In this document: piece by piece, positions 51,066 through 60,341 of the stretch | How positions within the stretch are numbered: the first letter of the stretch is position 1 | Layout of the letters: every line of letters starts with the position of its first letter | Origin: Verrucomicrobiaceae bacterium | GTDB lineage: Bacteria; Pseudomonadota; Gammaproteobacteria; Pseudomonadales; CAMLJR01 | DNA: 64,000 bases | Direction: 5' to 3' | Assembly: GCA_028293825.1 (NCBI GenBank) | Contig: JAQGNY010000039.1 | Span: 1 to 64,000 of the forward strand | Position numbers and translations under genes: made by a program | The notes under the pieces: model-generated | The model's input: the letters and a program-made list of their open reading frames with translations, nothing else | Databases searched by the model: none | Told to the model about the DNA's origin: nothing

Positions 51066-51545
51066 TTAATTGATGATGAGATAGCGATCGAGTACTGCAT
51101 CGCTGCGTTTTTTCAATGCGCTCGCATCGCGTGGTCCTTCCGCGTCTGCGGCTTCGAGCATCGCCATCCACAACGTGTCGGCGATGCGCGCGCAGTCGAC
51201 TTCAATCAACACGCGATTGTCTTCCAGGCCGCGAATATCTATCGATGACAAACCAATGCGACCGGTGTTGTTACACCCCGGCAAATAACGCAGGCTGTCT
51301 TTCAAATCGCGCGAAAGCGTGGCTTCCAAGGTATCGCCATCAATGACATCTACAACGCTGGTTACTTCAGCGACATCGCGTGCGGATTTGGTTGCGGAAA
51401 CGGTAATTTTGCGCAGCGTTTTGGCGCCGTCTTTCGTGTCTGCCAGCGCGAGCGCGGCATCTTCAGCTACAACGGTTATCGGAAGGAATGCTACGCCGGC
51501 GAGCAATAACGCGCGTGCCGCCGCAGGCAGAAAAAGAGAGTTCAC
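51066..51545 (-). pseudogene. truncated TonB-dependent receptor, plug domain only
   Basis: 159 residues from a GTG at 51545. A signal peptide (about 1-27) is followed by a TonB-box/plug region typical of haem-type TonB-dependent receptors (KITVSATKSARDVAEV, IDIRGLEDNRVLIEVD). Full receptors have about 600-700 residues; here the 22-strand barrel is missing, and after about residue 123 the sequence becomes an unrelated helical tail ending RYLIIN. Two cysteines replace expected Gly-type positions (PGC, EVDCAR). This is most likely a deletion remnant, possibly fused to another gene's end. A regulatory plug-only protein is less likely. Confidence 0.7.
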
Positions 51546-51660
51546 CGAGCCAGCCTTATAATTTCGGAATAGTTAAATAGCTGGCGTATCCGAGAGGACG
51601 GCTGGCGAAAAAACCGCGCCTTTGCGGGAGTATCGCAGTGGCGCGGACAATCCTGGAGGA

Positions 51661-51719
51661 GGATGGTGTGCAAGCCATCCAAATAACAGAAAGAGCACAT
51701 GAAGCAGGCATGCTTCATG
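51661..51719. repeat. two adjacent inverted repeats
   Basis: GGATGG/CCATCC (51661-51666 and 51675-51680) and CATGAAGCA/TGCTTCATG (51698-51706 and 51711-51719). The second is a perfect 9-bp dyad with a 4-nt centre. Neither is followed by a T run on the strand that would make a terminator, so they may be protein sites or RNA hairpins. Confidence 0.6.
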
Positions 51720-51750
51720 AGTCATCCGTGACCGTGCACAAATATTAGAT

Positions 51751-51769
51751 GATAATGATTTGCATTTGC
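51751..51769 (+). promoter_or_regulatory. Fur box upstream of the 51825 gene
   Basis: GATAATGATTTGCATTTGC matches the Fur consensus at 14 of 19 positions, with a perfect left half. It lies 55 bp before the 51825 start and about 205 bp from the receptor-remnant start, so the plus-strand gene is the more likely target. Confidence 0.72.
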
Positions 51770-51824
51770 AATATGCCGCTGTTAGATTTCCCTCACCGTT
51801 CAGCAGCAGCGCAGAGGATCCGCC

Positions 51825-52346
51825 ATGCAGACATCATCGATTCCGACCTACTCGACAAAAACATTGCTACAGGAATTACGCACTCCCGAGCTATTTGTGG
51901 TGATGTTGATTCGTTTGCGAGCAGCGGCGGCGCACGACCCGCAACGACAGTACGAAAGTTGGCAGCAAGGTTTAACCGCTGCCGGCGTCAGCAGGGATGG
52001 CAGCAATGCGTTCGATATGTTGATGCAATTATTGACGCTGGTTCTGCACTGGCCGCTCGATGTGCGCAGCTTGCGGTGTGGCGGACTGGGTGAAGCGGAA
52101 GCATGGCTACTGCAAGCAATCAGCCTCGCCCAACACGACCGCATCGAAGCGGCCGAATCGATTCTTTCGCATTGGCTGCCGCCGGGTGTATCGCGAATAG
52201 CTGCGCAACATATGGCGCGCTTCGCTAAAGCATTGATCAGTACGAGCTTGGTAATTCCACTGCGCCACTGCAATGCGGCCCAGTTAGAAGCCGTGATGGA
52301 TATGACCAGCAATCGCTGGCTTAACGCTGGTGCATTAATTTCTTGA
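51825..52346 (+). CDS. Fur-controlled hypothetical protein
   Basis: 173 residues with a GAGGA ribosome site. The protein is helical, with several Leu/Ala-rich amphipathic stretches (LLQELRTPELFVVMLIRLRAA is one example region at about 14-34) and three cysteines/histidines scattered near RHCNAAQ. No signal peptide, membrane segment or known motif is visible. The Fur box before it and the receptor remnant beside it suggest an iron- or haem-related role, but I do not recognise the family. Confidence 0.75.
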   Translation: MQTSSIPTYSTKTLLQELRTPELFVVMLIRLRAAAAHDPQRQYESWQQGLTAAGVSRDGSNAFDMLMQLLTLVLHWPLDVRSLRCGGLGEAEAWLLQAISLAQHDRIEAAESILSHWLPPGVSRIAAQHMARFAKALISTSLVIPLRHCNAAQLEAVMDMTSNRWLNAGALIS

Positions 52347-52455
52347 GATTTAAATAGCGCTGCGGCAATCGCGCGGAGATGTAAATTTCTGAATTTATTT
52401 TTCTTTTTTTATGTCTTCTCGCTAAAGCCTTCTCAATTTTACGTTTTATTAACTT

Positions 52456-52575
52456 AAGCCCTCTTTCTATTAATCCAGCTCTCTTACTTTCAACTCAGCT
52501 CTCTTACTTTCAACTCAGCTCCCTTACTTTTTACACAGCTCCTTGCTATTAACCTAAGCCCTCTTAGCAGGAGGG
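52456..52575. repeat. degenerate 20-bp tandem repeats
   Basis: Six 20-bp units run head to tail. Units 2 and 3 (52476-52515) are identical, CAGCTCTCTTACTTTCAACT; units 1, 4, 5 and 6 are diverged but keep the AGCYCYCTT core and period. Unit 6 overlaps the last codons and stop of the TetR gene, so the array begins at that gene's 3' end. Confidence 0.8.
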
Positions 52576-53219
52576 CGAGCTCCCGCACGACAACCGTTCA
52601 AAAATAAATCGACGACGCTAACAATGTAATCGCGCTTTTTCTTGCCACGAATTGCGCCAGCGCCGTAATGCGCGTGCATATCCGCCGGCGCCATAATCAT
52701 GTTCAAAAACTGCAACGCGGCAAACGTTGCATCGGTAAATACGAATACCCCGCTCACCCGCTCCTTTTCGAGAATCTCGGCGACGAGCTTTATCAAATTC
52801 ACGCGACTATTATTCAGCATCGCGCCGGACAGCTCCGGAAAGCGTCCGATTTCCGCCACGATCAGACGCCTCAGCGCGATGGTATCCGCCTTCAGCGCCC
52901 ACTCCAGCACGTGCATCCCGACTTGTTCGAGCCGATCTTGTATGGGTCCGCCCGCATTGGAAATTTTTGCGACCGGCGCCAAAAACTGTTCGCGCCGACG
53001 CTGCAAAACTGCCGCGAACAAATCGCGTTTTTCAGGAAAACGGCTATATAACGTGCGCTTGGCCACACCGGCCGCGCTCGCAACTGCCTCAATACTGGTC
53101 TGGCTGTAACCGTGTTGCAGCATCAACTCGGTGGCTACATCGATAATTCTTTCGGCGAGCAGCTCTGCCGCTTCGCGTGTTGGCCTGCCACCCGTTGCCC
53201 GTTTCGCCGGAGTTTTCAC
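52554..53219 (-). CDS. TetR/AcrR family regulator
   Basis: 221 residues from a GTG at 53219 (a TTG at 53228 is too close to the GGGAG site). The N-terminal helix-turn-helix is clear (SIEAVASAAGVAKRTLYSRFPEKRDLF, spanning about 43-69), followed by an AcrR-type ligand domain. It is divergent from an efflux operon and most likely represses it, releasing DNA on binding a toxic compound. The 3' end runs into a 20-bp tandem repeat array. Confidence 0.9.
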   Translation of the reverse strand: MKTPAKRATGGRPTREAAELLAERIIDVATELMLQHGYSQTSIEAVASAAGVAKRTLYSRFPEKRDLFAAVLQRRREQFLAPVAKISNAGGPIQDRLEQVGMHVLEWALKADTIALRRLIVAEIGRFPELSGAMLNNSRVNLIKLVAEILEKERVSGVFVFTDATFAALQFLNMIMAPADMHAHYGAGAIRGKKKRDYIVSVVDLFLNGCRAGARPPAKRA

Positions 53220-53312
53220 TGCGCACAACGCTCCCTATAGATAATAAATTCAGAATTTTTTTACCGCTTTGTGCAAAGTTTATGCGGAAACGAAACGAAA
53301 CGGTAGCGTTGC

Positions 53313-53338
53313 ATTAAAGCCCATTCGCATGCTTTAAT
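53313..53338. promoter_or_regulatory. inverted repeat, candidate TetR operator
   Basis: ATTAAAGC and GCTTTAAT form a perfect 8-bp dyad with a 10-bp centre, 40 bp before the efflux operon start. TetR-family operators are often dyads of about this size between the divergent genes. A second short dyad CTTTGTGCAAAG lies at 53267-53278. Confidence 0.5.
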
Positions 53339-53377
53339 TTGAGCACTCAAGCAATACTCCAGTCTTCGGTCTTTCTC

Positions 53378-54823
53378 ATGCATTCTCGTTGTCTGTTCGG
53401 CCTCGCTTTCTCGATCGCATTGTGCGGTTGCGCCAATACCGGTGAAGACACCGCGCGCGCCAACGCGGTGAGCGCAGCACAACTGCAGCTCGCCGAAAAT
53501 TCCACTGCGGCATGGCCGGCGTCGGATTGGTGGCTCACGTATAACGACGCGCAACTGAACGAGTTAATTTCAAAAGCGCAACATGGCAGCCCATCGCTGC
53601 GCATTGCGCAAGCACGCGTTGAATTGGCGCGCAGTTCTGCGCAAGGCACCCGCGCCGCCAATCAACCTGCGGTCGATTTAAATGCCGATTTCAGTCGTGA
53701 ACGTCTTTCGCAAAACGATGTTTATCCCGCGCCGCTCGGCGGCAGCGTGCAGAACAACAGCCGCGCCACGCTCGACTTCTCGTATGAATTCGATTTCTGG
53801 GGCAGACAGCGCGCCATCCTCGATGCGGCTCTGGCCGAAATCGAAGTAGCGCGCGCCGATCGCAGCGCAGCGGAAATGGTTTTATCGGTCGCCGTCGCGC
53901 AAAGTTATTTCGCGCTACAACACGCATTCGTCGAAAACCAACTCGCCACCCAAATTGCCAATCAGCAAAATGCGCGACTTAAATTGACGCAACTGCGGGT
54001 GCAGCGCGGGTTATCCAGCGGCGTAGAAATCGATCCGCTGCAAGCTTCCGCGGCCAATGCGCAAAGCGATGTCGCGCGTGCGCAGCAGCGGATCGATATC
54101 GAAAAGCATCAACTCGCTGCGCTGTGCGGGTTAAATACCGATCAGCTACCTGCGCTTGCAGCGACTGCAAATGCTACGGCAGGCAATGACAGTGAGAAAG
54201 AGTGGGACAATCTTAAAATTGTTGCGCCGGAAACTATTCCCGCCGATTTATTAAGCAGACGCGCCGATATCGTCGCGCAGCGTTTACTGATCGAAACGGA
54301 AACGAAAAACATTAAAGCGGCGAAAGCTGATTTTTATCCGAACGTCGATTTAACAGCATTCTTCGGCGTGCAATCAGTCAGCACCGGCAAATTATTTAGC
54401 ACCGGCAGCCGTGTATGGGGCGTCGGTCCCGCGCTCCATTTGCCGATATTTAATCGCGATGCGCTGCGCGCGCAACTGGGTTCGCGTTACGCCAGTTACG
54501 ATCTCGCCGTCGAGCAATACAACCAAAGCGTGCTCGATGCGGTGCGTGAAACTGCCGACGCCGGTTCCACCTTACAAGCCCTGAACGCACAACACGCTTC
54601 GGCCGAAACGGCAACGCAAGCATTGCGACGCGCCTACACAACGGCGGATTTGCGTTTTCAACGCGGTCTCGGCAATCAACTCGATGCGATCAACGCTCAA
54701 ATTAATTTGCTCAATGAGCAGCGCTCGCTGAACTCGGTTAACGATGCGCAGGCGCAAGCAAAATTAGCTTTGATTCGAGCACTCGGCGGCGGTTACGACG
54801 CTGCCCAAGCGACAAAAAACTAG
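53378..54823 (+). CDS. outer-membrane efflux lipoprotein (NodT/OprM family)
   Basis: 481 residues from the ATG at 53378. A lipoprotein signal ends at ALCGC. Two OEP repeats with long heptad-rich helices (about 60-260 and 270-460) and LLSRRADIVAQRLLIE, a hallmark segment of the family, are present. It forms the trimeric outer-membrane channel of a tripartite efflux pump with the EmrA- and EmrB-like proteins encoded next. Its start lacks a strong ribosome site. Confidence 0.93.
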   Translation: MHSRCLFGLAFSIALCGCANTGEDTARANAVSAAQLQLAENSTAAWPASDWWLTYNDAQLNELISKAQHGSPSLRIAQARVELARSSAQGTRAANQPAVDLNADFSRERLSQNDVYPAPLGGSVQNNSRATLDFSYEFDFWGRQRAILDAALAEIEVARADRSAAEMVLSVAVAQSYFALQHAFVENQLATQIANQQNARLKLTQLRVQRGLSSGVEIDPLQASAANAQSDVARAQQRIDIEKHQLAALCGLNTDQLPALAATANATAGNDSEKEWDNLKIVAPETIPADLLSRRADIVAQRLLIETETKNIKAAKADFYPNVDLTAFFGVQSVSTGKLFSTGSRVWGVGPALHLPIFNRDALRAQLGSRYASYDLAVEQYNQSVLDAVRETADAGSTLQALNAQHASAETATQALRRAYTTADLRFQRGLGNQLDAINAQINLLNEQRSLNSVNDAQAQAKLALIRALGGGYDAAQATKN

Positions 54824-54833
54824 AGAGGCATTC

Positions 54834-56045
54834 ATGTCGGATACGACGCCAGCAACAAACGGCAATAAACAAAAACGCCAGCGCGCACTGTTACTCCTGC
54901 TGGTGGTGGTAATTATTGCTGCCATTATTTTTGCGATTTATTGGATGCTCAGCGGTCGTTATCACGAGAGCACCGATGATGCGTATGTCGCCGGTAATTT
55001 AGTGCAAATCACACCACAGGTTCCCGGCACGGTGATTAGTATCGGCGCCGATGAAACCGATAGCGTGCATCTGGGCGAAGTGCTGATCGCATTGAATCCT
55101 GCCGATGCGAAAATTGCGCTTGAGCGCTCGCAAGCCGAACTCGGCGAAGCCGTGCGCCAAGTGCAAAAATTATTTTTAGGTGTGGGCCAATTCGAAGCCG
55201 GCGTAGTAATGGGCGAAGCCGGCCTTGTGCGCGCGCAATTGGATTCGCAACGCCGTGCCGGCATGGATACAGCTGGTGCCGTGTCGCGCGAAGACCTCGA
55301 ACACTCGCAGCAATTAACCACATTTGCCGAAGCCGGTTTGGTGCTCGCGCAATCGCAACTCGACAGCAGCCGAGCACTTACGACCAAAACCGACGTAGCG
55401 CATCACCCGCAAGTATTGGCTGCGGCGGCGCACGTGCGCGATGCGTATCTAGCGCTGCAGCGCACAAAAATTCCGAGCCCGGTAAATGGCTACGTTGCAA
55501 AACGCGCGGTGCAAGTGGGCCAACGCGTTATGCCGGGCGAAACATTAATTGCCGTGGTGCCACTCGATCAATTTTGGATCGACGCCAACTTCAAAGAAGT
55601 TCAGGTGCGCCATTTACGTTTAGGGCAACCGGTTAAAGTCACCGCCGATATCTATGGCGACAACATCGAATACGACGGCAAAATTGCCGGTCTCGGTATG
55701 GGCACCGGCGCAGCGTTCTCGTTACTGCCTGCGCAAAACGCAACCGGTAACTGGATTAAAGTCGTGCAGCGTTTGCCGATTCGCGTCGAGCTCGATCCCG
55801 AGCAATTGCGTAAGCATCCGTTGCGCATTGGCCTCTCGATGCAAGTCTCGGTCGATACGCATAATCGCGACGGCGCGGTGCTGGCGTCCAAATCGCGCAC
55901 TGAACCCGCTTTCAGCACCACCGTTTACGATGCCGAAGCGCACGAAGCCGACGCGCTGATCGCAAAAATCATCGCCGATAATTTATTGGATAAAACCAGT
56001 ACACCGACCATGCCGTCTAACTCGCGTCGCCATAAAAAACACTGA
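54834..56045 (+). CDS. EmrA-type membrane fusion protein
   Basis: 403 residues. A cytoplasmic N-terminus and one membrane helix (about 18-40) precede a biotinyl-lipoyl-like domain (STDDAYVAGNLVQITPQVPG), a long coiled coil (about 95-190), and the beta-barrel region (GQRVMPGETLIAVVPLDQFW). It bridges the inner-membrane EmrB-like transporter and the outer-membrane channel. It starts 10 bp after the preceding gene. Confidence 0.94.
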   Translation: MSDTTPATNGNKQKRQRALLLLLVVVIIAAIIFAIYWMLSGRYHESTDDAYVAGNLVQITPQVPGTVISIGADETDSVHLGEVLIALNPADAKIALERSQAELGEAVRQVQKLFLGVGQFEAGVVMGEAGLVRAQLDSQRRAGMDTAGAVSREDLEHSQQLTTFAEAGLVLAQSQLDSSRALTTKTDVAHHPQVLAAAAHVRDAYLALQRTKIPSPVNGYVAKRAVQVGQRVMPGETLIAVVPLDQFWIDANFKEVQVRHLRLGQPVKVTADIYGDNIEYDGKIAGLGMGTGAAFSLLPAQNATGNWIKVVQRLPIRVELDPEQLRKHPLRIGLSMQVSVDTHNRDGAVLASKSRTEPAFSTTVYDAEAHEADALIAKIIADNLLDKTSTPTMPSNSRRHKKH

Positions 56046-56057
56046 GGATTTGCGCGC

Positions 56058-57584
56058 ATGAGCCAGCAAGTAGCGGCGCATCCGGTCTCCGATTCGGAAC
56101 GCATACTGATTTCGCTGGCGCTATCGATTGCGACATTCATGCAGGCGCTCGACTCGTCGATCGCCAACGTTGCAATCCCAACGATTTGCGGCGATCTCGG
56201 TGTTTCCACCACGCAGGGCACCTGGATTATCACGTCATTCTCGGTGAGCTTGGCTATTTCAGTGCCACTCACCGGCTGGCTGTCGCGCCGTATCGGCGAA
56301 GTGCGTTTATTCGTTATCACCGTCGCGTTATTTACGCTCGCCTCATGGGGCTGCGGCTTATCGAATAATTTGCCGACGCTGATTTTCTTTCGCGTGTTGC
56401 AAGGCGCCATGGCCGGGCCTATGACACCGATGGCGCAAACATTATTGCTGTCGATTTATCCTCCCGATAAAAAAGGCACAGCGCTCGGCTTATTTTCGAT
56501 GACCGTGTTATTGGCGCCGATTTTCGGCCCGTTGCTCGGCGGCTGGATTACCGATCACGTCAGTTGGCCGTGGATATTTTTTATCAATCTACCGATCGGT
56601 TTGTTATGCGCCTACAGCTGCTGGATTCGGCTGCGCCACCGCGAAACTAAAATCATTAAAGATCCGATAGACAAAATGGGTTTGGCGTTGATTGTTGTCG
56701 GCGTCGGCGCGTTGCAAGTGATGTTCGATCAAGGCCGCGAACTGGACTGGTTTAATTCGCCCCAAATTATTCTGCTTGCGATTGTCGCCGCCGTCGCACT
56801 GACCGCATTAATTATTTGGGAATGGACTGCCGAGCATCCGATTATCGATTTGCGTTTATTTTCGGATCGCAATTTTACGATCGGCACCATTGCCATGAGC
56901 TTGGTGTTCAGCCTGTATATGGGCATCGTAGTGATTCAGCCGCTGTGGCTGCAAACCAATATGGGATATACCGCGAGTTGGGCCGGATTGGTGATGGCGC
57001 CGAGCGGCATTCTCGCGATTTTCCTGATGCCGATGGTCGGCCGTTATCTGCATTTAATTAATGCGCGCGCGATTATCACCGGCAGTTTTTGGATTCTCGC
57101 GCTGTGTTGTTTTCTGCGCGCACGTTTCACCACGGACGTATCGTTCGGCTATTTGTCGGTACCGCAATGGTTGCAAGGCGTGGCAAACGCCGGTTTGTTA
57201 GTGCCGCTCACGGCGTTGATTTTGTCGAATATCAGCCCGCAAAATATTGCCAGCGCATCGGGACTCACTACATTTTGTCGCACGCTGGCGACCAGCCTAG
57301 GCACATCGCTAACAACCACCTTGTGGGATCGTCGCGCGTCAGTGCATCACACCGCACTTACCGAACACATCTCGCTGTATAACTCGTCGTTCACGACCAG
57401 CGCCTTTAAAAATCTACCGAACGGTTACGCGGTGATTGAACAGATGCTTAATCGGCAAGCTTATATGGCATCTATCGTGGATTTATTCTGGCTGTACGGC
57501 TGGCTCTTCTTAATCGCAGCACCGGTGGTGTGGTTCGCCAAAAAGCCAAAAGCCGGCGGCGCTCCGATTGTCGTCGTTGATTAA
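56058..57584 (+). CDS. DHA2-family drug:H+ antiporter (EmrB-like)
   Basis: 508 residues with fourteen predicted membrane segments. Motif LDSSIANVAIPTICGDL in the first helix and GWLSRRIGEVRLF in the first loop are typical of EmrB/QacA-type transporters. Extrudes drugs or fatty acids with proton exchange as part of the pump. It starts 12 bp after emrA in the same operon. Confidence 0.94.
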   Translation: MSQQVAAHPVSDSERILISLALSIATFMQALDSSIANVAIPTICGDLGVSTTQGTWIITSFSVSLAISVPLTGWLSRRIGEVRLFVITVALFTLASWGCGLSNNLPTLIFFRVLQGAMAGPMTPMAQTLLLSIYPPDKKGTALGLFSMTVLLAPIFGPLLGGWITDHVSWPWIFFINLPIGLLCAYSCWIRLRHRETKIIKDPIDKMGLALIVVGVGALQVMFDQGRELDWFNSPQIILLAIVAAVALTALIIWEWTAEHPIIDLRLFSDRNFTIGTIAMSLVFSLYMGIVVIQPLWLQTNMGYTASWAGLVMAPSGILAIFLMPMVGRYLHLINARAIITGSFWILALCCFLRARFTTDVSFGYLSVPQWLQGVANAGLLVPLTALILSNISPQNIASASGLTTFCRTLATSLGTSLTTTLWDRRASVHHTALTEHISLYNSSFTTSAFKNLPNGYAVIEQMLNRQAYMASIVDLFWLYGWLFLIAAPVVWFAKKPKAGGAPIVVVD

Positions 57585-57619
57585 ACCTAAATTGCCGCGA
57601 GCCATTCGCGGCCTAACAC

Positions 57620-58714
57620 TCACGCTATGCTGCGATCCAAACCGCTCACCCATGGCGCGTTGTGCACACCCTCCGTCTCGATAACGCCGTTGGCTTGCTG
57701 CTGAATTTCTGCCACATCGGCGCGCGGATAATAAAACTGTGAATACCATTGTCGATAGCGCCGAAACGGCGGATCGCCCGGTATTTGTGCCGCGCGCAAC
57801 GTCGGCCGTTTGCGTTTGAATATCTGCATATCCTGATCGAATGTATGCAGACTTTGCTGCGACAACGCGCCATGAATAGCGCGATCCTCTTCGGTAATTA
57901 CATCGCCCTTCGCGCGCATCATTACGCTATGCCAGCCGCGCAAACGACCATCTTCTACCGGCGTGTGACAGAACAATAAAATTGCCGGACGCTCACCTTC
58001 GATTTCCGCCAGCAAAAATGCCGGACCGAAATAGCGCGAGTGCGCGATGCTATCTATTTCATCGCTCTGCCCAGGAATTGCAAAGGCGGTGTGCGTATCG
58101 GTAACGGCGCGATGACCCTCGAACGTTACGCAGTGCGATAACACGCGATCGGCGCCGTGCACATTGGCGAAATGAATTTTATCCACACCGTGCTCAGCCA
58201 ATTCCAGCGGATGCACATCCATCTCGCCCACTTCGTCGATCGGTCCTTTAATCCAGAGCGGATCGTCCCATTCCGGTACTGTCGGCAATTCGTAAGTGGG
58301 CTCGCCATTTTCAGCGTCGTACCACGCAAACACGCAGCCGGCCAACTCTTGCAAGCGCCACGATTTCACGCCCAGCGTTGCCGGAATTTTCATCGGCGAA
58401 TAGGGAATTTCAACACAGTGGCCATCGGCATCAAAGCGCCAGCCGTGATTGGGGCAACGAATGCTGTCGCCACTGACTTGAACGCAATGCAATGCGGTCG
58501 CACTAATCGCACCGACCGCCAAATGCGCGCCCATGTGCGGGCAATAGGCGTTCAACATAACGGCCTTGCCGCTGGCGCCACGATACAGCACCACATCCTC
58601 GCCAAAAAACCGCGCTTCGCTCGGCACCGATGTCACCGCCGCTGAAGCGGCGACCATCAACCAGCCGCGCGGATAGGTGAATGGACCGATGCCGTAATCA
58701 GCCGTCTTAGCCAT
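57620..58714 (-). CDS. Rieske non-haem iron oxygenase, KshA-like
   Basis: 364 residues. The Rieske 2Fe-2S site is complete: CPH in YCPHMGAHL and CPNH in RCPNHGWRF. The catalytic domain has the iron-binding pattern ELAEHGVDKIHFANVHG with two His, and a C-terminal RYRQWYSQFY. The sequence is closest in style to KshA/cholesterol-desaturase-type Rieske oxygenases that act on steroids. No partner ferredoxin reductase is adjacent, so reductase must come from elsewhere. The substrate is inferred only from family resemblance. It lies 88 bp after the semialdehyde dehydrogenase gene, same strand. Confidence 0.88.
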   Translation of the reverse strand: MAKTADYGIGPFTYPRGWLMVAASAAVTSVPSEARFFGEDVVLYRGASGKAVMLNAYCPHMGAHLAVGAISATALHCVQVSGDSIRCPNHGWRFDADGHCVEIPYSPMKIPATLGVKSWRLQELAGCVFAWYDAENGEPTYELPTVPEWDDPLWIKGPIDEVGEMDVHPLELAEHGVDKIHFANVHGADRVLSHCVTFEGHRAVTDTHTAFAIPGQSDEIDSIAHSRYFGPAFLLAEIEGERPAILLFCHTPVEDGRLRGWHSVMMRAKGDVITEEDRAIHGALSQQSLHTFDQDMQIFKRKRPTLRAAQIPGDPPFRRYRQWYSQFYYPRADVAEIQQQANGVIETEGVHNAPWVSGLDRSIA

Positions 58715-58802
58715 TGCAGATTCTCCCGATTTCTTTCATTTATTTTTAAAATTTTAAAAAAGTCCGCTGCGAGTTTTTCGAACCAAAAAATTATCGTCTG
58801 TA

Positions 58803-60251
58803 TTAAACCTGCATGCAGAGATATTTCATTTCCGTATATTCATCAATGCCGTAACGCGAACCTTCGCGCCCGAAACCGGATTGTTTAATGCCACCGAATG
58901 GCGATACCTCGTTCGAAATAGCGCCGGTATTAATGCCGACCATACCGTATTCCAACGCCTCGGCCACACGCCAGACGCGGGCAAAATCGCGTGTATAAAA
59001 ATACGCAGCTAAGCCGAATTCAGTGGCATTGGCTTGCGCAATCACATCGTCTTCGGTGCTGAATCGAAACAGCGGCGCAACCGGCCCGAATATTTCTTCA
59101 CGTGCGACTCGCATTTGCTGCGTGACACCGGTGAGGATTGTCGGCGCGTAAAATAATCCACCGCGTGCATGACGTTCGCCGCCAAGCAAAATCGTCGCGC
59201 CGTTTGCTATTGCATCGCTGACCAACGCTTCGACTTTTGTCAGTGCCTTAGTATCGATCAGTGGGCCGATCGCCACGTCTTGTTCAAGACCGCTACCGAC
59301 GTGTAATTCGCTGACTCGCGCCGCTAACTTTTTGGCAAAGCTTTCGTAAATACCATCCTGTACATAAATTCTATTGGCGCAGACGCAGGTCTGCCCGCTG
59401 TTGCGGTATTTCGATGCAATCGCGCCGGCAACAGCCGCGTCGATATCGGCATCGTCGAAAACAATAAAAGGCGCATTGCCGCCAAGCTCGAACGACAGAC
59501 GTTTTAACGTCGGCGCGCACTGCGCCATCAATGTGCGCCCCACGGCAGTGGAGCCGGTGAACGATAATTTACGCACGATGGGGCTGGCAGTGAGCACGGG
59601 GCCAATTGTTTTGGAATCGCCGGTTAATAGTTGCAGCACGCCGGCCGGAATCCCGACACGCTGTGCAAGTTCGGCCAACGCCAATGCGGTCAATGGCGTT
59701 TGCTCGGCAGGCTTTACCAAAATCGTGCAACCGGCAGCGAGCGCCGGTGCCACTTTGCGAGTGATCATTGCAGCGGGGAAATTCCACGGCGTGATTGCCG
59801 CGCAAACACCCACCGGTTGCTTCAACACCGCGATGCGTTTATCCGCCTGCGGATGCGGAATAATATCGCCGTAAACGCGTTTCGCTTCCTCGGCAAACCA
59901 TTCGATAAAACTTGCCGCATAAATAATTTCGTTGCGCGCCTCCGCTATCGGTTTGCCTTGTTCGCGCGTCATGATCATTGCCAGATCGTCGGCATTTTCC
60001 AAAATCGCATCGAACCATGCGCGCAATAATTTCGCGCGCTCGCTCGCCGCCAATAGTCGCCACTTAATTTGCGCACGCTCGGCCGCGACAATCGCACGCT
60101 GCACTTCGTCCGCGCCGATATCGGGCAACGTCGCTAACAATTCACCACTGGCGGGATCGGTGACATCGAAGGTTTTACCGCTGTCCGCGTCAACCCAACG
60201 GCCATCGATAAATGCGTGCCGCTTTAATAATTTGGAATCCAAAAGCTGCAT
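58803..60251 (-). CDS. NAD(P)-dependent succinate-semialdehyde dehydrogenase family
   Basis: 482 residues of the ALDH superfamily. The catalytic Cys is in NSGQTCVCANRI, the general-base Glu in FELGGNAPFIVFDD, and the NAD site includes FTGSTAVGRTL. The length and the WFAEEAKRVYGD segment match GabD-type enzymes. In this setting it could oxidise an aldehyde produced by the neighbouring oxygenases instead of succinate semialdehyde. Divergent from the luciferase-like gene. Confidence 0.88.
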   Translation of the reverse strand: MQLLDSKLLKRHAFIDGRWVDADSGKTFDVTDPASGELLATLPDIGADEVQRAIVAAERAQIKWRLLAASERAKLLRAWFDAILENADDLAMIMTREQGKPIAEARNEIIYAASFIEWFAEEAKRVYGDIIPHPQADKRIAVLKQPVGVCAAITPWNFPAAMITRKVAPALAAGCTILVKPAEQTPLTALALAELAQRVGIPAGVLQLLTGDSKTIGPVLTASPIVRKLSFTGSTAVGRTLMAQCAPTLKRLSFELGGNAPFIVFDDADIDAAVAGAIASKYRNSGQTCVCANRIYVQDGIYESFAKKLAARVSELHVGSGLEQDVAIGPLIDTKALTKVEALVSDAIANGATILLGGERHARGGLFYAPTILTGVTQQMRVAREEIFGPVAPLFRFSTEDDVIAQANATEFGLAAYFYTRDFARVWRVAEALEYGMVGINTGAISNEVSPFGGIKQSGFGREGSRYGIDEYTEMKYLCMQV

Positions 60252-60341
60252 AAGGTCGCTCCTTAATTTATTTCGCCATACGAAGTGAGGCTCACGTAAA
60301 AACTCGCCACCATCACGTTGGCAATGATCGCGCTGCCATTA

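Larger units (their letters stand above)
51546..51824. other. divergent region with hairpins and Fur box
   Basis: 279 bp. It holds two inverted repeats (51661-51680 and 51698-51719) and the Fur box at 51751-51769. The receptor remnant and the 51825 gene are read away from it in opposite directions. Confidence 0.55.

Noticed and set aside
52456-52575. Possible CRISPR array
   Set aside because: The units are contiguous 20-bp repeats without unique spacers, and no cas genes are present.
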